A stretch of DNA of 64,000 nucleotides from Siphonodentalium dalli (taxonomy: Eukaryota; Mollusca; Scaphopoda; Gadilida; Siphonodentaliidae). Location of the stretch: assembly GCA_032622095.1 (NCBI GenBank), contig CP136061.1:230452944-230516943 (forward strand), given 5' to 3'. The notes under the pieces are model-generated. The model saw only the letters and a list, made by a program, of their open reading frames with translations. It ran no database searches and had not been told where the DNA came from. The translations under genes were made by a program, and so were the position numbers. Of this stretch, positions 10,465 through 21,510 are shown piece after piece (position 1 is the first letter of the stretch; each line of letters begins with the position of its first letter).

Positions 10465-13010
10465 GTAAGTTACTAATTTTACATGCACACATATATAATG
10501 TATGCATTAGCTGCATGCATTCTTTTTGTTTGTTTGATGAAAGGCCTTAAGTTCTCAAATTTCATTATTTGGTTTACATAATATGTATAAACCAAATATG
10601 AAAAACGGCCTCAAAACTAGAATTCATGTGTGTATGTTCCATTAGACCCCAAAAACAAAATAATTAACATGTGTTTCCGATAACAAACATGAACAAAAAC
10701 AGGTCATGCATTTTATTTATTTTTTATTTTTTTTCTCTTGGTCTTCAATTATAACCTCCAACATAGCTATACTATACTTGTAAGATGTGTTGTAGTCTGT
10801 GCATGTAATTGACTATTTAAATTATGTCCATATAATATTCCAGATGGTGCACTTTATTTAACCATTTTCTAACTGGATACTATCTGATAAGTAGTTACTT
10901 GATTTGCCATTTGTTGAACATATTTATGAACATCCCTACACATCAATGAATGGGAATCCAGGGGGAGAAACTATTTGCATTTCATACAATACACTATACA
11001 TGTAGATCCAGTCCCATATGATATAACTGGAAATGTTAGGACCCTTAAGGCTGATGTAATTTGCTCACCAATCATATTTAATGTATGGTTTATATGGATA
11101 GACATGTTGTAAAACCATAACACAAACATTTGTTTTGTGTTAGATTAGGTACTCAAGAGGTTCAAGTTGAAAAATTGAGAATATTTGTTTTTAATAAAAG
11201 TCAGTAATAATATTGCTGACTTTTATGAAAGAAATATTAAAGCTTGACTGTGTGCTAAGCAGAAGAAAATTTGTATTTGGGGAATTTTTCATTTGATAGA
11301 TTTAACTGAGTTTTGTCGTACTTTACGATTTATAATATCAGCAGTTAAAATTTCGAACTTGAAAGAAGACACATACATATACGGTACCACTAAATATGTG
11401 CCAATTAATAGCATACATCAAAATACTGAAACTATCATGTTGGTTTTAAAATGATAAATTACAGTTGAGTCATCCCCATGGTGGTATGCATTCAAATTTA
11501 ATAAAGCGTAATACTCATTTGACCTTGTACAATTAATTACCCATGTACATTCCGGGATGTGGTCAGAGTGTTTCCATTGGGACCTCAGAATTACCAAAAT
11601 GTATCTTGCACTCACTAGCTCTCCTTGAACAGGCCAAAATTTCCAAGTCTGGCAAGTTTTCATTTGCAGCCCTCCCCTTTGACATTTTATTTTTTATTAC
11701 TTGGTTTACAGATTTCCCTACCCAAGAAAATGTTTGTAAAAAAAATTAAATTTATATCTTGTTTTCTTCCTGCCGATGGGAATATTAACCCAGACATACA
11801 CAATAATATACACTACGTAGTAATAGTATGTAAATAAAAAGGAAGAAAACTATCTAAGTTAAATAAAATAAAAATGGTGCAACAATCATGCCAGCAGAAA
11901 CACCCCTAAAATTATACCTATTTTATTGTTATTTGTTTTCCCCCCACCTCTTCTACCTTTGAGCTAAAAAATCTGTAAACCAAGTAATAAAAGATTAAAT
12001 GCATTTGGCATGTAATTTTCAGTATCTCAAGCTGTCAAACTGTTTGAAATTTTGAGTCTAGCACCCCCTAATGTTTTTCAATTTCCAACTTCTGGTCATT
12101 TCAGTCCAAATATTATCAAGAATAGGAAAATTAAAACTTTTAGTTGAAAAAGAACAATTTTCACACAGAACACTGTTTGGAATATCAAACCATCAGAAAA
12201 GAAAATGAAATATACTGTTGGTGTGGAATTTCCAATTATTAAAAAAATTTGCCAACATTTGAGACTCACCCCCCCCCCCCCCACCCCCCGGTCGCCACAA
12301 ATGCAGATGGGTCGGGATAATTAGGGAATATTGGAAGCAATATATATGCTTAAGAAATGAAGATATGTTGAAATGAAATTATATTTTAATACCAGAATAA
12401 ATTGAAGATAGCATTAGGGAAAAAATGCAATGCACCAATTAAATGTATAATGACCATCTTATGTTACTAAAGGCATATTTAGGGTTCAACACTTCCGCTG
12501 TTTGTCTCTATTTAAAATATATGATAAACCACAAATGAGATATTGCCGTACTTACACAATACATGCATGTATGTTTTAATCACAAATATCTAGGATTCAT
12601 GATATTCAATTATAATTAAGCAATGAAGAGCATTTTAAATCTTGGTTCAATTTTGTGTAGCAGGATAGTCCCTTTCAAAAGACATTTTCATTTCTGACAT
12701 GTCCATTTTATATGCTGGAGCCTTATTAACCGTAAAATATGTTTGTGAAAATTGGCCAGAACCCTGAATAAATCCTTTGTAACATTTTGTGTATATATCT
12801 CAAACATACATGGGACAATACATACCTTTAAATTGTCAAGACATGAGTCAGGTATAATTTAGCAAACATACACTGATCAATTAATAAAGGAATCAACTGC
12901 TTTGTCTCATAGAATTGTAGCCCGGATGATCCACTTGAAAACATCAATAATAACCTAAACCTAAAACCAAACAGATAATATATATTTTAATAATGTCACA
13001 ATCTTTGCAG
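10465..13010 (+). other. Helicase intron 1
   Basis: The 2.5-kb interval lies between a GTAAGT donor at 10465 and a CTTTGCAG acceptor ending at 13010. It is AT-rich and has no recognisable gene. An inverted repeat pairs ATTACTTGGTTTACAGATTT at about 11696-11715 with its complement at 11970-11990. A C-run at 12271-12289 lies beside it. The short frames at 11418-11837 lie inside or next to this repeat and are not credited. Confidence 0.5.
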
Positions 13011-13146
13011 TCAAGGACGGGGGTACTAACTGGCACGAAGACAGGCCGCCTGAGACTTTTATTTGTCACAGATGCATACAGCGTGGGAAAATATATGCAC
13101 CAGACAACTAAAATTATCCACATTGGTGCACCAACATAATTGGAAA
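13011..13146 (+). pseudogene. RecQ-like helicase, exon 2 (motif V region)
   Basis: This 136-bp exon lies between CTTTGCAG (ends 13010) and AAA|GTAAGA (donor at 13147). It encodes a segment with RLRLLFVTDAYSVG, the motif V block (usually ...ATDAFGMG in RecQ-like enzymes), followed by KIIHIGAPT and LE, the stretch before motif VI. An in-frame TAA at 13137-13139 replaces the residue between APT and LE, another disabling change. The exon starts in phase 0, agreeing with exon 1, and ends in phase 1, agreeing with exon 3. That agreement is strong evidence that these pieces are one spliced gene although each is too short to stand out alone. Confidence 0.75.
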
Positions 13147-13254
13147 GTAAGACAACCTAAATTATACCAACCCACAGACTTATTTGTATGAATATCATCA
13201 TCCAAAATTTGCAGATATGCATCAGTGTGCGTATTATAAAGTACTGACACGAGA

Positions 13255-13560
13255 TGTCATTTATTTGAAAAACGGACTGTCTCGGGCAAAATTGCGGATG
13301 AAGATGGATAACTCTAAAATCAAGTGGAAATACGGCCAAATTTTGTGATACTCAAATGATAATACGGCCATATTTCATTGAACAAAATGTTGATAAATAA
13401 CATGTTTTGGGAAATTAGATACCATAGTTGACAGTGGTTAGCATTATTTTGTTGCAATTAATCGATTGTGAAAACTAAGTCATATATTGAAGAAATATTG
13501 TTTTTGTTTCTTGATGATATGGGGACCGTCTGATCGGATTGAGTATGCCTACATTTAACT
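13255..13560 (+). repeat. Dispersed repeat family C, copy 1
   Basis: The copy contains ATTGCGGATGAAGATGGATA at 13291-13310, then GAACAAAATGTTGATAA at about 13380, and ends with ATGGGGACCGTCTGATCGGA near 13540. The same order of blocks occurs at about 15525-15800 in the same orientation, and inverted at about 20000-20160 and 57075-57290. No coding capacity. Copies 1 and 2 each lie just downstream of a helicase exon, so the repeat may belong to that element or have inserted twice. Confidence 0.75.
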
Positions 13561-14767
13561 GGCAATTCATTAGCTTCAGCTAGGAAGTACGCTTTTGCTC
13601 CTAAATTATTTCCATTAACTGGGACAGAAACTATGGCTATTTTTAGAAAATTACACCATTAATCTATGTGTGTATGATTTTTATTTTATACTCATATTTT
13701 TAACTTAAATATGTGTAAAACATGGCCCATTGAGAATTTAACTTTTAATATAGTTTGGAAATGTTGATAACAAAAATACTAGTAGTTCCTGGGCAGTGTC
13801 AACAAAATGATATACTGTAGTAAAGGAGATATACTATGGTGTGAATTAATGATTGATGATAACTGAGAAGTGAGGCTAGAAAGCATCGATTAGCAAATAG
13901 ATAAACACAATTAATATAAGGATGTGCGCAGGCTCAAACAAAGCCAATATATATTACATTGGCCAGGATCTGAGACTGAACTTTTGATTATTGTACATAT
14001 GTGACTTCAAACTGAAACCAAATGGCCAATTATTAAAAACCATTTCAAATATCAGTGTCCATTGTCCAAGGTAGGACATAATTTTCCAAATAATAGGAAT
14101 ATTATGCTTGCGCATGGTGCATAGCTTTCAGACAGGGGCATTACCCAATACAACAAATGAATTGTCGATTACATATCACCAGGTTAACAGTGACTATAAT
14201 ATATTAAAGTGATGTGAAACACTCAGTTGTGGTGTTCAGAACTGAATAGCAACTAATCATTCCAACCTGTTTTGTTTAGTTTCATTAATTTGATATCCAA
14301 ATAGGCAGAAAACTGTGTAGTTGTTATGAACTAATTACATGCAGCAGTAACTAGTGTTGGTGGAATCACTGCCATGAGTTTACTGTCCAATAATTGATCA
14401 GGAGATTTGAGTATTAACTTATTAATTTGATTCACTAAAAGTAAATATGTCTTTAAGAATAGTCTCAATGTATTAGTCAATGATAACCTGGTTACATGCA
14501 ATTGAAAATTCATTTGTTGCACAAAAGAAGGCCTCTGGTCGAAAGCTATGCCTGGTCGAAAGCTATGCACCACTTGACAAGCGCTAGACAGTTTTTGAAA
14601 AATGAAATACTCACTATGTTACTAATGAGATTGTTGTGGTAAATGGGTGATTTGATGAGCCCTGTATCAGCAACACCTGAAAAGCACACATCTCATTATT
14701 GATAAATGATCTACAATAAATGCCATATAGATTAAAATGTATATATATACATAATTATTATTTACAG
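13561..14767 (+). other. Helicase intron 2, remainder
   Basis: AT-rich intronic DNA up to the ATTTACAG acceptor ending at 14767. The motif AAAGTGATGTGAAACACTC at 14209-14227 is shared with position 2949. A 243-base open frame on the minus strand (14573-14331) has no recognisable product. Confidence 0.45.
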
Positions 14768-15301
14768 CATATATTCAAGAAGTTGGCAGAGCAGGGAGAA
14801 GTGGGTGCCAAGCAGAAACCATTTTGTATTTTCATTCGAATGATCTAAAGATGCCAGGAATGACAGAAGAGATGAAAGCATTCTGTGAGGGAAATTCTTG
14901 TAGGCGACTGGCTGTTTGCAAATATTTTGGTTGTGAAAGTTTCCAGCAATCCGTTCATCTTAACTTGTGATTTTTGTGAAAATCTCTGCCAGTGTGACAA
15001 GTGCATAGACACTATGATCACCCACCAACCAGTGGAACCAGTTACTAGGATTTCAAAACAGGTTTCAAAGAAAAAAAGAAATACAATTAATTACTTCTTG
15101 AGATCATACTTTGAAGAAGAAAATTCGACAGTGGGTTACCTGCCATTCATGTATACTGGTTTAACCACTGAAATGGCCGACCAGTTATATGCTGGATACT
15201 ACGATTTTATGTCAACTGAGGCTATACAAACTGCATTTCTTCATTTGGATGTAGTTTATGTACAAAACATAGTTTCAATTATCAATCAGGTTATTTCTCA
15301 G
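14768..15301 (+). pseudogene. RecQ-like helicase, exon 3 (motif VI and zinc-binding tail)
   Basis: Joined in phase 1 to exon 2, the exon begins TYIQEVGRAGRSG, the arginine-finger motif VI of RecQ-like helicases. It continues through KMPGMTEEMKAF, SCRRLAVCKYFGCES and TCDFCENLCQCDKC, the Cys-rich zinc-binding module (CRR...C...CDxC...C) of this family. A frameshift near 14970, between the FGCES and TCDFC segments, breaks the frame. The remaining 95 codons, with KQVSKKKRN and GYLPFMYTGL, form an unassigned tail. A CAG|GTATAA donor-like junction follows at 15302, so further exons may exist. Catalytic residues of motif VI are kept, but the gene cannot yield an intact protein. Confidence 0.75.
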
Positions 15302-15524
15302 GTATAAACTTTTTAGAGACCCCCATAAAGTTCAAGCTCACTTTTATTAATTTTCCGAGACATCTATATTTTTTCTCATGAACAGTGTCATAATCCAAAT
15401 TAACGCTCCCACATTACTATTTCTTTGGCTTCAGGGTTTGATTTGAGTCGAGGAACCCACCCATCAAAGCTCAGAGTGATCAGATATTGATATTTGTTAT
15501 TTCCCAAGATATATACATTTTGGA

Positions 15525-15800
15525 GGCCTGGCAAATATTTATCAAGACGACAGTTTCAGACCAAATTGCGGATGAAGATGGACAACTCTAAAATCAAGTG
15601 GTTTTTGGGTGTCAGATATTTGACAATCTGGCCAAATTTGTTGAACAAAATGTTGATAACACATTTTGGGCAATATTCTATAGCTGACTGGATAGCATTC
15701 ATTTTTGGACAATTAATCGATTCTGATAACTGAAGCAGCATTTAAAAAAATGTTGGAATATGATGATATGGGGACCATTGAATCGGACTGAGTGCATTTA
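15525..15800 (+). repeat. Dispersed repeat family C, copy 2
   Basis: The copy shares ATTGCGGATGAAGATGGACA at 15565-15584, GTTGAACAAAATGTTGATAA at 15640-15659 and GATATGGGGACCATTGAATC at 15765-15784 with copy 1. Its interior differs by small indels. Confidence 0.75.
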
Positions 15801-16139
15801 AGCTGAGTAATTGTATCACCAGAGTAGGCGCATAATGATGAAAATCGGTTTACTGTTTACTCTTTTAGGCAGAAATATTTCCATATGTTGGTGAATGAAT
15901 AATTATATCTGAATGAAAAACTAGATATAAACAATTTTGCCTGAATCTGAATGAAGATAGCTTGAAACGCTGATATAACCACACAATATGACTTCAACAA
16001 TTATGTGAAATACCATCAGGTATAGTGGCATAGATGGGGGCAATTTCAGGCTGTGTGATTTTTAAGCCAAAATAAAAGCTGTAAACTCATTATGACAACA
16101 TACCTTCAATATTTGAGTCATTCCTGAGATCTCTGTTGA

Positions 16140-17584
16140 CTATACCTTTACTTTTGGCAGCACATAGGTATATATTATTTTTGACCCATGTAGTTGAATC
16201 CAAGATATTTTCTCCTGTGAATTATTCCAATGCTGAGGACGGTGATTCACTGTTGGAGTTGCATTGGTACTGTCCATCCCAAAGTAATCCATTACTGCCA
16301 CGGCAATATAATTATGATCTAACGAATGAATTGATGAAATCCTTGTTAGAATCATATGCTTTTTTGACATCTTCATTGACCTGAGTTCTACTTGTTCTGG
16401 AATTCTCACACCGCATTGTTCCCAAGTCACCAGCACTCTTTGTACAACTGTTTCATAATTAATTCTTGGTAATTCATTGCCAGGTGGAAAAACTCAAATG
16501 TGATAGGAGATAGATGATTCCGCCTTTCTCCTGAATTGGTTCCAGTTGCCCTCAATCTCTTTGCGCCCGAGAATCCCTCCCTTGTCATTTGGTCTCCTCC
16601 TGCATGTATCTTGACTCCGTCCAAATTCTTTCCCGCCTTGTAGCTCTCCGCCAACATACTGTCATATTCATCCATAATATCAACTACTTCTGCATACTTC
16701 TGTTCATTCTTGAAACATACAGGCATTGGAATAAATTCATCATTGTCCAGATTGATTTTCGTAGTCCTTGTTGGCCACTCAGAAAAAAACATGGAGCGCT
16801 GGCATTATTTGTGTAATAACACTGTATATATGATTTGTTAATGAGATCCCACTCGTCATTTGATGGGAGGAATACTGAAAAGTCTGGCTCCTTATCTCCT
16901 ATATGTGGTTAGAGAGAATGAGATGGCAATATCTTCTGTATTATGCATGCCGAAGTGAATGCATTTATACATTATACCTTTCCTGTCAAATATCTGATCT
17001 CGCACACTGGCTTTCCAATTAATGTTGTCTCCCACAATTCTGAACTTTTCTCCCTTAACTATAGCATTCACTATTCTCTGATTGAACTCAACTTTGAACC
17101 TGTCCAGCAAACCAAGGCCACTAAAATAGTTCAAACAAATTCCCAAAGGCTGTAATTTTTCAAACACCTTTTGATCGAATATTGTTTCCATCAAGATAAT
17201 ACTCTGCACTTTGCTGAGTTCTGCGTTATATGTTTGCAGCAGTATAGCATAAACCATACCAATCCTGGGAATTATTTTCAAGGAATGTGCAGCATCACTC
17301 ATATTTGCACGAGAAGTGGAAACAGCAGCCAGTGTGGAAAATAGTGTTGGTAGTTTATTCGAAAATTCAACCATTACTTCGCTCCAGGAAAATGATTTTA
17401 AATCATTAAAGTACTTTTTCATTAGATAACTTTGGTTATGTTGTCTGCCCACCGTGGTACACATTTGGTCTGACAGCTCACCCATCAACTCAAATATTAT
17501 ACATTCCTTATGTATTGCCAAACTAAGATTTGGAAGTGATTGTTGTAGAATATTCACAATCAAGTTACACTCTTCAATCAACAA
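16140..17584 (-). pseudogene. DUF6589-like transposase relic
   Basis: Three open pieces read 17584-16892, 16889-16790 and 16792-16140 on the minus strand and keep the order of a multicopy metazoan protein. The first contains KFRIVGDNINW, with the GDN acidic box. The second has SVFLPSNDEWDLI. The third has PVCFKNEQKY, then IHAGGDQMTREGFSGAKRLR (the GGDQ acidic box), then LSPITFEFFHLAMN and VMDYFGMDS. I read the two Asp boxes as part of an RNase H-like DDE core, which is inference. Frameshifts lie near 16890, within a run of seven T at 16781-16787, and near 16430. It converges on the RecQ-like gene. The name DUF6589 is from memory of its conserved boxes. Confidence 0.6.
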
Positions 17585-17603
17585 TTTATCACATTGTTGG
17601 TGT

Positions 17604-17888
17604 TAAAAACAAAAATTAAATCTCAAATAACATTTTTCTGGCCATTTCAGGACCAAACGATATCAAATGAGTGAAATAATTTTTTAGTCGTAGTTAAATT
17701 TATCAGCAGAATTTCTCATATTAATGTTGGAAGCCAGCGGCCTTTGAGGTTTAACATTTTTTGTTGAGATTTCAGTTTTATTCCTTGCTTAAGAGGCAAA
17801 ATTTTGTTTTCACTCATTTGATATCATTTGATCCTGAAATGGCCAGAAAATGTTTTCTGAGATTTTGTTTTTTAAATTAAAATTTGTT
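17604..17888. mobile_element. Foldback miniature element beside the transposase relic
   Basis: An arm of about 75 bp (17604-17680, including TGGCCATTTCAGGACCAAAC) is repeated inverted at 17812-17888. The loop is about 130 bp. It lies 20 bp upstream of the transposase open frame, so it probably cut off the gene's 5' part. No target duplication is obvious. Confidence 0.65.
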
Positions 17889-17956
17889 TATCTTCAAGTC
17901 AACATACCTTCACCCAGCAGCCTACATTTCACACACAAAAAAATTTCTATAAAAAT

Positions 17957-18008
17957 AATTCCCAAAGGCTGTAATTTGTCAAACACATTTTGATCATATG
18001 TTTCCACT
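17957..18008 (-). pseudogene. Duplicated fragment of the transposase coding sequence
   Basis: The 50 bases around CCCAAAGGCTGTAATTTGTC repeat the coding stretch at 17142-17192 of the transposase relic in the same orientation, with a few substitutions and a small deletion. It shows a partial tandem duplication or a second, nearly lost copy of the same gene. Confidence 0.6.
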
Positions 18009-18009
18009 A

Positions 18010-20627
18010 AGTTGGTGACTGATATGTTCTATATATTTTTAAATCAGTTGAATACATAATACTTTGGCAGGTATAGCATAATTATATGTACATTGGACAT
18101 CATCTGATCAAATAAATATACCTGCTGAAGTTTTCATCTGTTTTGACTCTTCCGGAACATCACCAGTAATTATATTTTCCTTTCCTTGCTGTTGACGCAC
18201 TATAAGGTGAGCGGCAGACCCCAAAAATTTCGATTTAATATACCCACCGTACTTAAAGCTAAATTTGGTATTTTTGGAAAGGTGAGTATGTAGGCTACTT
18301 GATATGACCTATCGGATCAGAAAGTGGTGCAGTTTCCATGGAAACGCCTAAAAAGTATAGTCGCAGTTCAGCGGTATTGTCAATAAATTCGATGGATGGA
18401 ACAATGAAAAGCTGCAATTTTAAACATTCTTTTTTATTTTAAGTCAATTCTGGTTTAGTGGTTTCAGGAATATCTCTGTGGACTCTTTCTACGTTCCTAT
18501 TGGGGATATTATTCCGTATAGCCATTGGAGCGCCGTTTTGGGGTAATTTTACGGGTTTTTTGTGAGAAAATGGTGAATTTTGGAATCACGGTGCTGGCTG
18601 AGGACCATACTATACAAACTGGACGGTGATATGTCATTTTGAAGATATTGATATGGCCTACCTGGACTGACTGGATGGCTTGTATGGTTGAGCACTGGTT
18701 TTGGTTGCCATGGAAACGATTACAATAATTAGGAATAAATGTATGTATAATTCCTTGTAATTTCATGAAAAGTATATCGGTACAAACCGACAATCTGCTA
18801 CAACAATAGTATTGAACATTTATAACATTACATAGAATGTTAAAGACTCCATCTACTTTGGAAATAGAGGTTTATCCTGATTTAAAACACCAATATTATT
18901 ATTTTTGATTGTTATTTTGAATAAAAGCTCCATTTTCTGTATAAAATTAGTGAAAATTTATGAAATTTGAATTCTTCTGCAAACTTGAGCAAGATGATCA
19001 ATATATGTTAAAGTTGTATTATTAGCCATTAATGATGCTATTTGGATTACAACATGCATATGTTTAGAATTGAATTGCCAATGGCGATATCATAATTAAA
19101 TACCATAACGTGATAACAATGATGAACCTCCAAAGTGTTGATATATAAGAAATACACAGCGGATTCAATGTGGTCATGGGATTTTTGACTACTTGAAACA
19201 TTCAACAAACTGCATGCACCCGGAAGGAGTTTGCTGATTTTGTATCGCGGTAAAAATCACATAACCACGTTGCATATGGACTGGCCATGGGGTTGTTTGC
19301 ATTTTATGTTGGAATCCTTGATTTTTAGAAAACCAAAACATTCAAGTTTTTGGATCAGTAAAACCATCCGTGGTGGTGCGGTTGATGTCAAGTTCTTTTG
19401 CTGGTCAAATGATGGGAATCTGTTGAAAGAAACGCATTAAATCGTGTTGATTTCAAGAGGTCCAATAGGAACATTACACCCGTGGAATGGTTTACCTCAG
19501 TCATAATGCCATTTGTGCAACATATTGCAAATAAAAATCAACAGTTATGCAAATTAACGGACACCACATTTCGATATTGATACAAAATGCTCCGGTTTAT
19601 AAAAGGAGCGTTTTCAAGAATTGTTAGGGAATAAGCATATGCACTCTCAGAACTTAGTGTTTCTCTATTATCGGTGATTTCCGGGATCAATTTGTTCCTA
19701 AATCTTTAAACGAATTTTGCGTTCATAGGTTTATTGACATATTGAATTATGGTGTGACACACACGTTATGGGGAAATTGGAAGCAATATAAGGTTATGTA
19801 AATAGATGAATGTAATACAAGTTCATAACAGGATATTATAAACATACATACAGTAAAGGTTCCGCTTACAATACATGTCATGTCATTCACTCAGTATATC
19901 TTACTGCAGCGGCGTAGTGACAAATGGGTAACAATTTAATCAAATAAATTATTCAATTTTTGTTTTCGAGGTTTACTTATTAAAGGTACTTAATCCAATC
20001 AGTCGGTTTCAATATCACCATGATACAACAATAACAACAACATTTATTCAAAATACGCTATAGCTATCAGAATCGATTAGTTACAACAAAATAATGCTAA
20101 CCACTGTCAAATATGGTATAATATTTCACAAAATGTGTTATTTATCAACATGATGTTAAAAAAAAAATCCTTTTTTGGCGTTATTCTCATGTCTGAAACT
20201 TTATAAATAAAATTTGTCTAAACAACAACTCATTGACCAACAGATGACCTTTGAAATTTAAAAATGCATGTGCTTTAATTGGTGGGGCAAAATATTGACG
20301 TCACTACTGTCGAGTGTCGTCCTGGTTAAACAAATATCCACAACAGCAGTGATAGTCACCATCACTTTCCACAATAACTCATATCACATAATAATATCTA
20401 GATGGTGTAATATATAAAAAATATTAATATACATACACTACATGTATCCTGATCATGCTTGTATTTAATTTGCACTAAATATTAAATATGGTATATATCT
20501 TCCCAACAAGTTTGATACAGTTTCGTGGGTATCAAATGATAAATATGAAGCGAAGACCGCTGTTTTTATTTTATTTCAAATATATATTTCTATATATATA
20601 ATGAGATGATCAAGTGGGACATATATT
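18010..20627. other. Intergenic interval, no gene recognised
   Basis: Frames here are all under 95 codons and show no motif. An inverted, truncated family C repeat lies at about 20000-20160 (GATTAGTTACAACAAAATAA, ...GTGTTATTTATCAACAT). Otherwise nothing can be assigned. Confidence 0.5.
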
Positions 20628-20991
20628 CGTTACTATTTTTAGAACGGACCGTCCAGGCGATATCAGATAATTCGAGTTATTCTATTGCTACGCTTTGAAC
20701 GTCAAATGTCCCAGAGTGATTGCTTGTATTGTTTTACTCCATATTGATATGCGACAATGAGTCTAATTAACTTTTATTTATGACAACATTATACAATAAC
20801 ATTGAAGGTCCGTGTTAATAATAACCACTACTCCAGAGCGACCACACATGCTTATGCAAGACAATATTCGGAATATAATCAATATTGATCGATAGAAGCA
20901 TTTCCTAGCAGCGGTCTTTGTTCCATATGTAATATTTAGTACCCAGGAAAAATACAAATCTTGTTTATATAGGAAGAGTAGACATCTTTAA
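20628..20991 (-). mobile_element. TTAA element family J, truncated copy
   Basis: GTTACTATTTTTAGAACGGACCG near 20631 and GATCGATAGAAGCATTTCC near 20889 match, in order, parts of the full family J element at 56057-56584. The right end AGTAGACATCTTTAA resembles that family's AATCCATCTTTAA terminus. It abuts family A copy 2 at a shared TTAA (20988-20991), so A inserted into, or right beside, the J terminus. Confidence 0.55.
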
Positions 20992-21490
20992 AGGCACGTG
21001 AGGCCTTAGTTGTCGAAAATATTTATATTTGTTCCAATCACCGTAAACAGAAAAAACATTAAAACGCATACAGTTTCGTTCATATATACCATGACCATCG
21101 AGTAAACAGCATGTTATCATAAAGATTTACTATATTTTACCTAAGCAAGAGCCTGATTGTGTTACAGAAGACAGCACAATGCTGCTGGCTAATCACACAC
21201 AAATGGCATAAACGCTCTTTATTCGTTCCATATCAGGAATTCACCAACAAAGAACGCTCTTTATGTTTACCATCATAATATAAACAAACACCAGAAAAGT
21301 AACTTTTTATGGCTTTGTTTACATAACAATGGTCAAATATATGACAATAACATACTGTTTATGCGATATTTCTTATTTGTATACGAACAAAGTCTGTCTA
21401 CAATTTGTTGTTCTTTCTGTTTGTGGCGGTTTTTGACGGGTGGAAATATTTTCACAGGATACCCACCGCCAAGGCCAACCGTACCTTTAA
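20988..21490 (+). mobile_element. TTAA miniature element family A, copy 2
   Basis: The copy is flanked by TTAA at 20988-20991 and 21487-21490. The ends TTAAAGGCACGTGAGGCCTT and (complement of the right end) TTAAAGGTACGGTTGGCCTT are imperfect inverted repeats. The TTAA target and the lack of coding sequence indicate a non-autonomous piggyBac-like element. The right end lies 20 bp beyond the stop codon of the nuclease gene on the opposite strand. Confidence 0.88.
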
Positions 21491-21510
21491 CGGTAATTTA
21501 AAAGTCAAGC

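Larger units (their letters stand above)
8941..17600. mobile_element. Candidate helicase-bearing (AcademH-like) DNA transposon remnant
   Basis: A RecQ-like helicase gene on the plus strand (8941-15301) and a DUF6589-like transposase relic on the minus strand (17584-16140) converge with less than 1 kb between them. From memory, the Academ superfamily includes a lineage whose members encode both a transposase and a superfamily II helicase. The pairing, the similar decay of both genes and the absence of other genes between them support one element. I could not identify its terminal inverted repeats or 3-4 bp target duplication, so the boundaries given are only those of the coding parts. Two independent multicopy genes side by side is the alternative. 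Confidence 0.45.

Noticed and set aside
9615-10476. Overlapping 160-176 codon frames rich in Phe, Tyr, Ile and Ser
   Set aside because: They read through TATTTCGC octamer repeats and the arms of an inverted-repeat element. Only the last part after 10252 is real helicase sequence.
11999-12025. LNAFGM reading reminiscent of helicase motif V
   Set aside because: The surrounding frame has stops, and the true motif V exon with correct splice phases was found at 13011-13146.
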